Assembly (NCBI GenBank): GCA_029935135.1
Contig: JAOZKX010000019.1
Location: 1-13,263 of the forward strand
Source of the DNA: Desulfocapsa sp.
Lineage (GTDB): Bacteria; Desulfobacterota; Desulfobulbia; Desulfobulbales; Desulfocapsaceae
Direction: 5' to 3'
Length of the DNA stretch: 13,263 nt
The translations under genes and the position numbers were made by a program. The notes under the pieces were generated by a model. It did no database searches. It was not told where the DNA came from and worked only from the letters and a program-made list of their open reading frames with translations. Shown here in pieces: positions 7,405 to 13,263 of this stretch (positions are counted from its first letter, which is position 1; the number at the start of each line of letters is the position of its first letter).

Positions 7405-8484
7405 CTAAGGAATGATTGTCATGGCATCTCCGTACGAGTAAAAACGGTAGCCCATCTCAATTGCTTCCTGGTATGTTGCAAGTAGTTTTTCCCGTCCGCA
7501 AATGGCAGCCACCAGAAAGAGCAGGGACGATTCCGGGAGATGGAAATTTGTGATTATATTGTCTACTATCTTGAACTGAAATCCGGGAACGATATAGAGT
7601 TTACACCAGCCGTCTCCTGCCCGTAGTTTCCCTGTTTCGTTGGCCATAAATTCCAGTGTGCGTACTGTGGTTGTACCCACCGCCCAGATTTTCCCTCCCC
7701 TCTGTCGTACCCGATTAATCGTGTCTGCACTCTCTTTGGATACCGAAACAAACTCCTCGTGGATATCATGTTCTTTGATAGCCTCACAACGAACAGGGGC
7801 AAAGGTTCCATGCCCGACATGAAGCGTGATGCTGGTTGTTTCCACTCCTTTTTCTTTAATGCGTTGCAGGAGTTCTTTGGAAAAGTGCAGTCCTGCAGTG
7901 GGGGCAGCGACAGCACCAAGATGTTCGGCATATACTGTCTGGTAGCGTTTTCGGTCTTCTTTTGTCGAGCCGTCCTTTCTGCTGATGTATGGGGGCAGGG
8001 GGACCTGGCCGTATGTTTCAAGAATGGTGGTTAAGTCAAGTTCTGCAGAGTAGTGGAGTTCTATCTTCACTTTTCCATCATCAAGCAGTTCACTGACAGT
8101 GGCCAGGAGATCCGGGCCTAAAATCAGCTTGCTGCCGGGTTTTGGTCGCTTGGAACTTTTGATAAGGGTGGTGACAGTTGCTCTCTGTGCACCATCTTCC
8201 GCTTCCTGTTCCAGGGGATAGGAGAGGAGAAAAACTTCTACCTTGCCCCCGCTTTCTTTATGTCCCAGCAGGCGTGCCGGAAAGACTTTTGTGTTATTTA
8301 CCACAAGAAGGTCGCCGGGTTGCAGCAGGTCCAGTATCTGATGAAAGCTGCCGTGTTCTATGGCACCTGTTTCTTTGTGGAGAATAAGGAGTCTGGAGTC
8401 TTCCCTGGCATCTGATGGATGCTGGGCAATGTTTTGTGCTGGCAGGCTATAATCGTAGGCCTTGAGGGAGAAATCCTGTTGCAT
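7405..8484 (-). CDS. queA: S-adenosylmethionine:tRNA ribosyltransferase-isomerase
   Basis: Transfers and isomerises the ribosyl group of S-adenosylmethionine to preQ1 in tRNA, giving epoxyqueuosine at wobble position 34 of GUN-anticodon tRNAs. The 359-residue length is normal. Family features: YDYSLPAQNIAQHP near the N-terminus, GDLLVVNNTKVFPARL, the AAPTAGLHF core, HVGHGTFAPVR, IHEEFVSVS, VGTTTVRTLE and NFHLPESSLLFLVAA. ATG 8484 begins at the expected family N-terminus, but there is no clear Shine-Dalgarno sequence in the bases before it. It is the only minus-strand gene between ubiE and mqnB and divides the menaquinone genes. It shares a 162-base divergent intergenic region with mqnB. Other queuosine genes are not in the window. 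Confidence 0.97.
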   Translation of the reverse strand: MQQDFSLKAYDYSLPAQNIAQHPSDAREDSRLLILHKETGAIEHGSFHQILDLLQPGDLLVVNNTKVFPARLLGHKESGGKVEVFLLSYPLEQEAEDGAQRATVTTLIKSSKRPKPGSKLILGPDLLATVSELLDDGKVKIELHYSAELDLTTILETYGQVPLPPYISRKDGSTKEDRKRYQTVYAEHLGAVAAPTAGLHFSKELLQRIKEKGVETTSITLHVGHGTFAPVRCEAIKEHDIHEEFVSVSKESADTINRVRQRGGKIWAVGTTTVRTLEFMANETGKLRAGDGWCKLYIVPGFQFKIVDNIITNFHLPESSLLFLVAAICGREKLLATYQEAIEMGYRFYSYGDAMTIIP

Positions 8485-8646
8485 GCTTTGTCTTGTATAC
8501 TATATAGAATAGGAGAGTTGTTAATATATCGTTCCTGATACTGGTAAACAGTAAGTAAGCCAGTACTCAGTTCAGTACCCCTCGGAGTCTAGCGCTTACC
8601 TGATGGGTATAAGTACCTTCAGCAAATAGAACACGCACCTATTACC
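8485..8646. promoter_or_regulatory. Divergent queA/mqnB control region with repeated GTAC hairpins
   Basis: This gap of 162 bases must hold promoters for both genes. A weak plus-strand candidate is TTGCAT (8479-8484), 16 bases, TATATA (8501-8506), overlapping the queA start; it would give mqnB a leader of about 130 bases. For queA, TTAACA and TAGTAT boxes 16 bases apart on the minus strand are possible but leave almost no leader. Short pairings follow: GTACT (8563-8567)/AGTAC (8574-8578), TACCC (8576-8580)/GGGTA (8605-8609), and GGTA (8606-8609)/TACC (8614-8617). The second overlaps both of the others, so they are mutually exclusive. No Shine-Dalgarno sequence precedes mqnB. Confidence 0.35.
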
Positions 8647-9309
8647 ATGATCCTTGCAGCCTGCGCAACCGAAATTGAGATGCAATCCCTTCTCGATCAG
8701 GTCACTCCTGATCAGGAAAACTGGCTCCCTCTCCTTACGGGAGTTGGGGTGGTGGAGACCACTCTGTCTCTCACACGCTTTCTGCAGCAGCATCAGGAGA
8801 AGATAGAGAGCGTTGTTCACTTTGGTATCGGTGGCTTATATCTGTCTGCACAGACGGATGGAATAAATCTACTGGATATCTGTTTTGCAGAGCAGGAATT
8901 TCTTGGTGATAGCGGGATCTGTTATCCCGATCGTATTGAAGCTCTCTCTGAAGAACTGCAGCAAAAAAATTGTTTTCTCCTGGACAGCGAACTGCTGCAA
9001 AAAGCAGGAGAGATTCTCACGGCCGCTAATGTCAGCTACCACACTGGTAATTTCGTCACTGTCTGTGGGGTAAGCGCAACTGCTGAGCGGGGAACAATGC
9101 TCGGTGGACAGTATAAGGCAATATGTGAAAATATGGAAGGTGCTGCCATGGCCCGGGTTTGTGATGAGTTTCATGTCCCACTCCTGGAGTTGCGGGCTAT
9201 TTCCAATTTTGTGGAAGATAGAAATGTGAAGAACTGGAAGATGAAGGAAGCGTGTGTTGGTGCAGGGCTGGCTGCTGCACAGATTGTTAACCATTTTATA
9301 AAACAATAA
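8647..9309 (+). CDS. mqnB: Futalosine hydrolase
   Basis: Cleaves futalosine to hypoxanthine and dehypoxanthine futalosine in the futalosine pathway of menaquinone synthesis. The 220-residue protein belongs to the nucleoside phosphorylase/hydrolase superfamily. Visible features: the early ACATEIEMQSLL, TGVGVVETTLSL (a glycine-rich strand-helix), HFGIGGLY, the nucleoside-binding ENMEGAAMARVC (161-172) with E164, and RAISNFVEDRNVKNW (183-197), the MqnB-type variant where D191 would act as purine-binding aspartate. MTA/SAH nucleosidase is the alternative, but the ISNxVxDR..W pattern and the adjacent mqnD settle it. ATG 8647 lacks a Shine-Dalgarno sequence, yet the protein starts exactly at the first beta strand. 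The mqnD start lies 11 bases after its stop. Confidence 0.93.
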   Translation: MILAACATEIEMQSLLDQVTPDQENWLPLLTGVGVVETTLSLTRFLQQHQEKIESVVHFGIGGLYLSAQTDGINLLDICFAEQEFLGDSGICYPDRIEALSEELQQKNCFLLDSELLQKAGEILTAANVSYHTGNFVTVCGVSATAERGTMLGGQYKAICENMEGAAMARVCDEFHVPLLELRAISNFVEDRNVKNWKMKEACVGAGLAAAQIVNHFIKQ

Positions 9310-9320
9310 CAGGAAAATAA

Positions 9321-10154
9321 TTGATCCCTCTTTCCCTGGGCTACTCACCCTGCCCTAATGATACCTATATTTTTTATGCTCTGACCCATGGTAAACTGAC
9401 TCGTTCAGAGCTGGCGTTTAGTTCTCCTCTGCTTGCAGATGTGGAGACATTAAATGGTTGGGCCATGGAGAAGAAACTTGATGTCACTAAACTCTCTTTT
9501 CATGCCCTGGGTCATGTTCTGGATGAGTATTGTGTACTTTCTGCCGGCAGTGCCCTGGGTCGTGGCTGCGGACCGCTCCTGGTTGCCCGTACCGGTTTTG
9601 ATGGCAACACACTGGTGGGGGCCAGAGTGGCAATCCCCGGAAAGCTTACAACTGCAGCCATGCTTTTTCGTATGTTTTCTCCTGAATCTGTGCAGCTTAT
9701 AGAGATGCGTTTTGACCGAATCATGGAGGCGGTGCAGGAAGGAACAGTGGATGCGGGAGTGATAATCCATGAGAGTCGTTTTACCTATGGCGATTTTGGC
9801 CTGACCTGTCTGCAGGACCTTGGCCAGTGGTGGGAGGAAATATCTGGGCATCCCATTCCTTTAGGCTGTATTGCTGCCAGGCGCTCTCTGGGTACGGAGC
9901 GAATTGCCCGGATTGATCAGGAAATCCATGATTCCATCCTCTGGGCAGATGCGCATCAGGACCAATGTCTGCCCTATATCTGTGAGCATGCACAAGAGAT
10001 GGATCCGCAGGTGATGCAGAGTCATATCGGTTTGTATGTAAATGAATACTCGAAGGATTTAGGGGAGAGTGGCATGGATGCCATAAAGACGTTTCTGCGT
10101 ATGGGGCAGGAGGTCGGTATACTCCCAAATCATTTACACGAGATAGGCCTGTAG
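9321..10154 (+). CDS. mqnD: 1,4-dihydroxy-6-naphthoate synthase
   Basis: Converts cyclic dehypoxanthine futalosine to 1,4-dihydroxy-6-naphthoate, the late ring-forming step of the futalosine route. The 277-residue protein has the periplasmic-binding-protein-like fold of the MqnA/MqnD family. LSLGYSPCPNDTYIFYALTHGK at the N-terminus is diagnostic of MqnD. H150 in VIIHESRFTYGD corresponds to the histidine proposed as catalytic base. Start is TTG 9321, supported by AGGA (9311-9314) six bases before it and by the fact that the family's first beta strand begins at residue 4. It lies between mqnB (11-base gap) and mobA (2-base gap), so the three are surely co-transcribed. Confidence 0.95.
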   Translation: MIPLSLGYSPCPNDTYIFYALTHGKLTRSELAFSSPLLADVETLNGWAMEKKLDVTKLSFHALGHVLDEYCVLSAGSALGRGCGPLLVARTGFDGNTLVGARVAIPGKLTTAAMLFRMFSPESVQLIEMRFDRIMEAVQEGTVDAGVIIHESRFTYGDFGLTCLQDLGQWWEEISGHPIPLGCIAARRSLGTERIARIDQEIHDSILWADAHQDQCLPYICEHAQEMDPQVMQSHIGLYVNEYSKDLGESGMDAIKTFLRMGQEVGILPNHLHEIGL

Positions 10155-10156
10155 CG

Positions 10157-10744
10157 ATGGGAGAAAATTCCGTACCCCTTTGTGCCTGTCTCCTGATTGG
10201 CGGCCGCAGTTCTCGAATGGGCCATCCCAAACATTTGATTACAGGAAAAAATGGGCTGACCTGGCTGGAGAACACAGTCCAGCTGCTTACTCCTTTTACC
10301 GAGCAGATCGTCCTCTCCGGTGCGGGGGATGTTCCGGCAAGTCTGGATTCTCTGCTCCGTCTCCCTGATGTTCCTGGTGTGGAAGGACCACTTACCGGAA
10401 TTCTCGCTGCCATGCGCTGGCAGCCGGATGCCTGCTGGCTGTTGATTGCCTGTGATATGCCCAATATCAGTTCTGCGGCAATTGAGTGGTTGTTGGCACA
10501 GAGGGCAGAAGGGTCATGGGGAATTGTCCCCCGGCTGCAAGAAGGCGGTTTCGTAGAACCCCTCCTTGCCGTCTATGAAGCGCAGGCAAAATACTATTTC
10601 GAGGACCTCTGTTCTTCTGGAATCCTACGCATTTCCATGGTGGCCAGACGCTCAAAGATTGCCACACCTGTTGTCCCTGTTAAACTCTGTCATTCCTGGA
10701 GTAACATCAATACCCCCGATGAACTGTCCCGCTCGCTCTTGTGA
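10157..10744 (+). CDS. mobA: Molybdenum cofactor guanylyltransferase
   Basis: Transfers GMP from GTP to molybdopterin cofactor, making the bis-MGD form used by formate dehydrogenases, reductases and related enzymes. The 195-residue length is normal. Family signatures: LLIGGRSSRMGHPK (12-25), the GTP-binding loop; GPLTGILAAM; LLIACDMPN (95-103), with metal-binding D100; EPLLAVYEA; and INTPDEL near the C-terminus. A cytidylyltransferase (MocA) is less likely because of the GPLTGI and INTP motifs. The start follows the mqnD stop by two bases, so translation is probably coupled. No other molybdopterin genes are in the window. It converges on the membrane protein gene, and the 33-base gap has no recognisable terminator. 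Confidence 0.92.
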   Translation: MGENSVPLCACLLIGGRSSRMGHPKHLITGKNGLTWLENTVQLLTPFTEQIVLSGAGDVPASLDSLLRLPDVPGVEGPLTGILAAMRWQPDACWLLIACDMPNISSAAIEWLLAQRAEGSWGIVPRLQEGGFVEPLLAVYEAQAKYYFEDLCSSGILRISMVARRSKIATPVVPVKLCHSWSNINTPDELSRSLL

Positions 10745-10777
10745 TGACTTCTGGGCAGCACCAGGTTTTTATGCCAG

Positions 10778-11551
10778 TTACAATTCTTTCATTATCAGAA
10801 AAGTGATCACCACCACTATCAGGAAGGCAATCCAGCCGAGAAAAAACCAGAGCTTGAGGCGTGCCTTAAGAGACATTCTTTTCTTTTCGGACTGAGCCTT
10901 CTCTTTTTCTTCCTTCCAGTTTACATGCTCGATGATATGCATCAGTATGTCGACGCCGCTTTTTAAGAGGAGAAAAAAGAAGAGGGTGACCGGCGATCCT
11001 CTCCCGGCCCAGAGTCCGATAAAAATGATAAGATGCATGGGGATGACCCGGGCATAGGGAAAGAATAGTAAGGTGCCGATATTGGGCAGGGAAGCCAGGT
11101 CTTTTTTCAGGTTGTAACGATAGGAGAATGAGTGATTAAAGAAAAATATGGCAATTCCCACTGTGCACGAGAGAAGGATGTCGGACGGTATCGTGTCACC
11201 AATGGTGTAGAGAAAGATAAGATAGAAGCACTGGAAGAGACCGTAGTGGAGAAGAAAGAATCGGGCCGTACTCTTCCTAGTTTTTACTGTGGCAGGAACA
11301 CTTTCCCCGTCAATCTTCAAGCCCTCTGTGGAAAATTTTTGCAGTTTTTTGATGCGGCGCCAGTTGAAGAAACCGATGATGATACTCTGCCACCAGTAGA
11401 CCCAGAGGAGGGGAGTGATGTTCCAGTTCTGGACCATGGCCAGAATGATTACAGTGATGTTGGAGAAAAGGAGAAACAGGGTATCCGGGCCCAGTTCAGC
11501 CAGTAGTTCTTTGAGTTCCTGCTTTGTCTGCGGATCAAGTCTTCTTCCCAT
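10778..11551 (-). CDS. Polytopic inner-membrane protein, DUF6498-like, function unknown
   Basis: A 257-residue integral membrane protein with six or seven predicted membrane segments, at about residues 24-42, 46-63, 97-118, 123-141, 160-178, 184-205 and 232-254. The segment LWVYWWQSIIIGFFNW (49-64) resembles the aromatic-rich signature of DUF6498 proteins; I recall this from family knowledge and cannot check it. A charged stretch rich in Lys and Glu (about 208-228) separates the last two segments. No catalytic motif is visible. ATG 11551 has no clear Shine-Dalgarno sequence. It stands alone on the minus strand. An imperfect hairpin (11575-11598: GATA-a-CCAG / CTGG-c-TATC) lies just upstream. 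There is no functional clue from neighbours. Confidence 0.8.
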   Translation of the reverse strand: MGRRLDPQTKQELKELLAELGPDTLFLLFSNITVIILAMVQNWNITPLLWVYWWQSIIIGFFNWRRIKKLQKFSTEGLKIDGESVPATVKTRKSTARFFLLHYGLFQCFYLIFLYTIGDTIPSDILLSCTVGIAIFFFNHSFSYRYNLKKDLASLPNIGTLLFFPYARVIPMHLIIFIGLWAGRGSPVTLFFFLLLKSGVDILMHIIEHVNWKEEKEKAQSEKKRMSLKARLKLWFFLGWIAFLIVVVITFLIMKEL

Positions 11552-11691
11552 TGTTTTACCGCGGTGTTATTTCGGATAACCAGAGGGGGCTGGCTATCGA
11601 TAAGGCGAATGGCAATTTAAACATACTGAGTAAAAAATCACAACGCTATGCACTCTTTAGCAAAGGCTGACTCGTTTGACCTGGGAGCCCC

Positions 11692-11720
11692 TTGACGAAA
11701 ACAGGGGGAACAGATATTTT
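11692..11720 (+). promoter_or_regulatory. sigma70 promoter of the beta-helix gene
   Basis: TTGACG (11692-11697, five of six to consensus), a 17-base spacer and TATTTT (11715-11720, four of six) form a good housekeeping promoter. Transcription would start near 11727, leaving a leader of about 105 bases before ATG 11831. The rest of the 279-base gap from 11552 holds only a short hairpin at 11575-11598. Confidence 0.6.
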
Positions 11721-11722
11721 CC

Positions 11723-11756
11723 TTGTTACGAAAATGTACTCGGACTAAAGTAACAA
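11723..11756 (+). repeat. Inverted repeat TTGTTAC/GTAACAA around the start of the leader
   Basis: A perfect 7-bp inverted repeat, TTGTTAC (11723-11729) and GTAACAA (11750-11756), with 20 bases between, straddles the inferred transcription start. It could be a dyad operator with half-sites about 2.5 helical turns apart, or an RNA hairpin at the 5' end. No U run follows, so it is not a terminator. Confidence 0.5.
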
Positions 11757-11830
11757 AGTATGTTCTTTCCCTGGAGTCCAACATCAACTGTCTGTGTGAT
11801 ACAGTAAAAATAGAGCAATGTGGAGCTTGT

Positions 11831-13263
11831 ATGTCTGTCATCCCTTTTCTTCCTGCCGTTGTCTTCCTCTTGCTCAACCCTTCTGTTTTCGATTCCTTTA
11901 ACAGCTATGATGCAGATACCTTTGCGGACTCTACCTGCACTCCTTTACCCATAGAATCCCCTGTGGGTGTCTTTGCAGCGGTAAATGGAACCCCAGGTGC
12001 CGCTGGCACAGAGGAAGATCCATTGAACCTGGCTACAGCCCTTGCAAATAACGATTTAATTCAAGCAGGCGATACACTCTGGCTGATGGAAGGAAGGTAT
12101 GTGGGGAACTTTATAAGTTCTCTCGCCGGTGCAGAATATAATCCCATAGAGGTCAAACCCTACCCCGGAAAAAGGGTTGTTTTGGAGTCCCCGCCACTGG
12201 CCACTGGTGCCAGCAGTCAGTCGACCCTTTTTATCGATTCACAGTGGGTCGATTATTACGGCCTGGAGGTTATGAGTCGTGCCGCACAACGCAGCTCACT
12301 GGAAACCGGTTCAAACCCAACGGATATCAATATACAAGGTGGGGTGACTGTTGGGGCATACCATAACTCATCCAATACAAAAATTATCAATTTCATTGTC
12401 CATAATACCCGTGGTGGTCTGTCGTCGTTCAGTGCCTCCACAGATTCCGAATTATATGGCAATATCATTTATAATAACGGCTGGACTGCTCCGGATCGTG
12501 GCCATGGTCATGGCATCTATACCCAAAATGGAGATGGATATAAAAAACTGACGAACAATATCCTCTTTTTTGGTTTTGGTACCGGCATCCATGCCTATGT
12601 GGAAGGCTCTCCCAAATTAAATAATTTTGATATTCAGGATAATGTCTGGTTCCTGACAGGGGCATCAGACCCCCGCTCTTCCCAGAAGAAAGATAACTGT
12701 CTGGTTGGTGGTTTTCAGCCTGTAACGAACCTGCTTATCAAAAACAACAAGGGCTATTCTGATAATTCTCGAGGTACCCGAATCGGCTATGGTGGGAGTG
12801 TGTCCGGGCAGAGTGGGGTGTTGATGGGTAACTATCTGGTTGAAAATTTCTGGGTTGCCGGCAGTTGGGATATCCTGGATGTAGGAAATACCGCAATATA
12901 TCATGGTATTACAGAAAATGATCCCAGTCAGATTCATGACCTGGGAGGCAATGATTTTCGAGAAGCAGATCCAGCCGCTGGAAAGAAAATATTTGTAAGT
13001 GCCAACAAATTTGATTCTCGCCGGGCCAGGGTCATTATTTACAACTATGACGAGGATGAGAGTGTCACCGTGGACCTGAGTGGGGTGCTGCAGAATGGAG
13101 AATCGTATCGGATGCACTCCGTTTTCGATCTCTTTGGCAATCCTCTACTGACCGGGGTTTATAATGGCACACCTGTCCCGATTCCCATGGGAACAGTTTC
13201 TCCCCCCCAGCCCCATGGTGTTTATGGCATCGGCGAAGAAGATGATCCGAAAAAAAAATTCGA
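11831..13263 (+). CDS. Secreted right-handed beta-helix repeat protein, 3' end outside the window
   Basis: An open frame of 477 codons reaches the window edge without a stop. ATG 11831 is supported by TGGAG (11821-11825) five bases upstream. The N-terminus has a hydrophobic segment (about 3-15, VIPFLPAVVFLLL) but no basic residue before it and no clear cleavage site, so it is an atypical signal sequence. Residues 46-92 carry the pattern of secreted beta-helix proteins: a NGTPGAAGTEEDP loop and AGDTLWLMEGRYVG. From about 110 to 375, short Asn/Gly-rich strands repeat (NIIYNNGW, GHGHGIYTQN, NNILFFGFGTGIHAY), as in pectate-lyase-like folds. Residues about 385-460 form a separate beta domain (RVIIYNYDEDESVTVDLSG, DLFGNPLLTGVYNG, PIPMG). 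Residues 469-477 are acidic then lysine-rich (EEDDPKKKF). A role on polysaccharide is inferred from the fold only; no catalytic set can be assigned. Confidence 0.85.
   Translation, partial: MSVIPFLPAVVFLLLNPSVFDSFNSYDADTFADSTCTPLPIESPVGVFAAVNGTPGAAGTEEDPLNLATALANNDLIQAGDTLWLMEGRYVGNFISSLAGAEYNPIEVKPYPGKRVVLESPPLATGASSQSTLFIDSQWVDYYGLEVMSRAAQRSSLETGSNPTDINIQGGVTVGAYHNSSNTKIINFIVHNTRGGLSSFSASTDSELYGNIIYNNGWTAPDRGHGHGIYTQNGDGYKKLTNNILFFGFGTGIHAYVEGSPKLNNFDIQDNVWFLTGASDPRSSQKKDNCLVGGFQPVTNLLIKNNKGYSDNSRGTRIGYGGSVSGQSGVLMGNYLVENFWVAGSWDILDVGNTAIYHGITENDPSQIHDLGGNDFREADPAAGKKIFVSANKFDSRRARVIIYNYDEDESVTVDLSGVLQNGESYRMHSVFDLFGNPLLTGVYNGTPVPIPMGTVSPPQPHGVYGIGEEDDPKKKF

Noticed and set aside
7376..7409. 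Inverted repeat CTTAGG/CCTAAG between convergent ubiE and queA
   Set aside because: It has a 22-base loop and no T run on either strand, so a terminator cannot be supported.
9781..10464. Minus-strand open frame of 227 codons across mqnD and mobA
   Set aside because: Both plus-strand genes have full family motifs throughout; the antisense protein is Pro/Ser/Arg-rich with no domain and no ribosome binding site.
11132..11506. Plus-strand open frame of 124 codons opposite the membrane protein
   Set aside because: The minus-strand frame has coherent membrane segments, while this one is a charged mirror image with no promoter or domain.
11600..11700. Possible c-di-GMP (GEMM) riboswitch upstream of the beta-helix gene, suggested by AGCAAAGGCT and nearby purine-rich sequence
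   Set aside because: The conserved GGGCAAACC and GGGACGCAAAGCC blocks are absent, and the segment lies upstream of the best promoter.
12665..13117. Minus-strand open frame of 150 codons near the right edge
   Set aside because: It lies wholly inside the continuous beta-helix reading frame, which has recognisable repeats and codon usage on the plus strand.

Overview
The window looks like a stretch of chromosome from an anaerobic, motile, Gram-negative bacterium, most likely a Desulfobacterota member of the Desulfobulbales (Desulfotalea/Desulforhopalus-like) type. This is inferred from the gene set: futalosine-route menaquinone genes, a molybdenum-cofactor nucleotidyltransferase, a PilJ-type chemoreceptor ending in a KFKI-like tail, a DUF89 protein, a TtcA-like protein and lipoproteins. 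I could not run a search, so the taxon is a guess. There are no phage, transposon, plasmid or CRISPR signals.

Layout. 1-250: the 5' half of a tRNA-Gly(GCC) on the minus strand, with a near-consensus sigma70 promoter, then the start of hisB. 249-1660: hisB (histidine synthesis) and a small CsgG/LpoB/GNA1162-like lipoprotein, each followed by a candidate terminator. 1660-3545: a single methyl-accepting chemotaxis protein with a possible sigma28 promoter and a strong terminator. 3570-7351: a probable four-gene plus-strand run of a TtcA-like PP-loop protein, a DUF89 phosphatase (overlapping it by 4 bases), asnS and ubiE/menG. 7405-8484: queA on the minus strand, convergent with ubiE and divergent from mqnB. 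8647-10744: a tight mqnB-mqnD-mobA operon. 10778-11551: a minus-strand polytopic membrane protein (DUF6498-like). 11692-13263: a promoter, a leader of about 110 bases and a right-handed beta-helix protein that runs off the window.

How the genes connect. MqnB, MqnD and UbiE/MenG catalyse three steps of menaquinone synthesis by the futalosine pathway; mqnA, mqnC and mqnE are not here. MobA makes the guanine-dinucleotide form of molybdenum cofactor, used by anaerobic oxidoreductases that exchange electrons with the quinone pool, so its co-transcription with mqnB-mqnD makes biochemical sense. tRNA-Gly, TtcA-like, AsnS and QueA form a loose translation/tRNA-modification theme.

Most of the window is ordinary housekeeping DNA. 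The parts most worth a second look are the TtcA-like/DUF89 pair, the unassigned lipoprotein, the long leaders ahead of mqnB and of the beta-helix gene, and the beta-helix protein itself. I see no convincing wholly new system.
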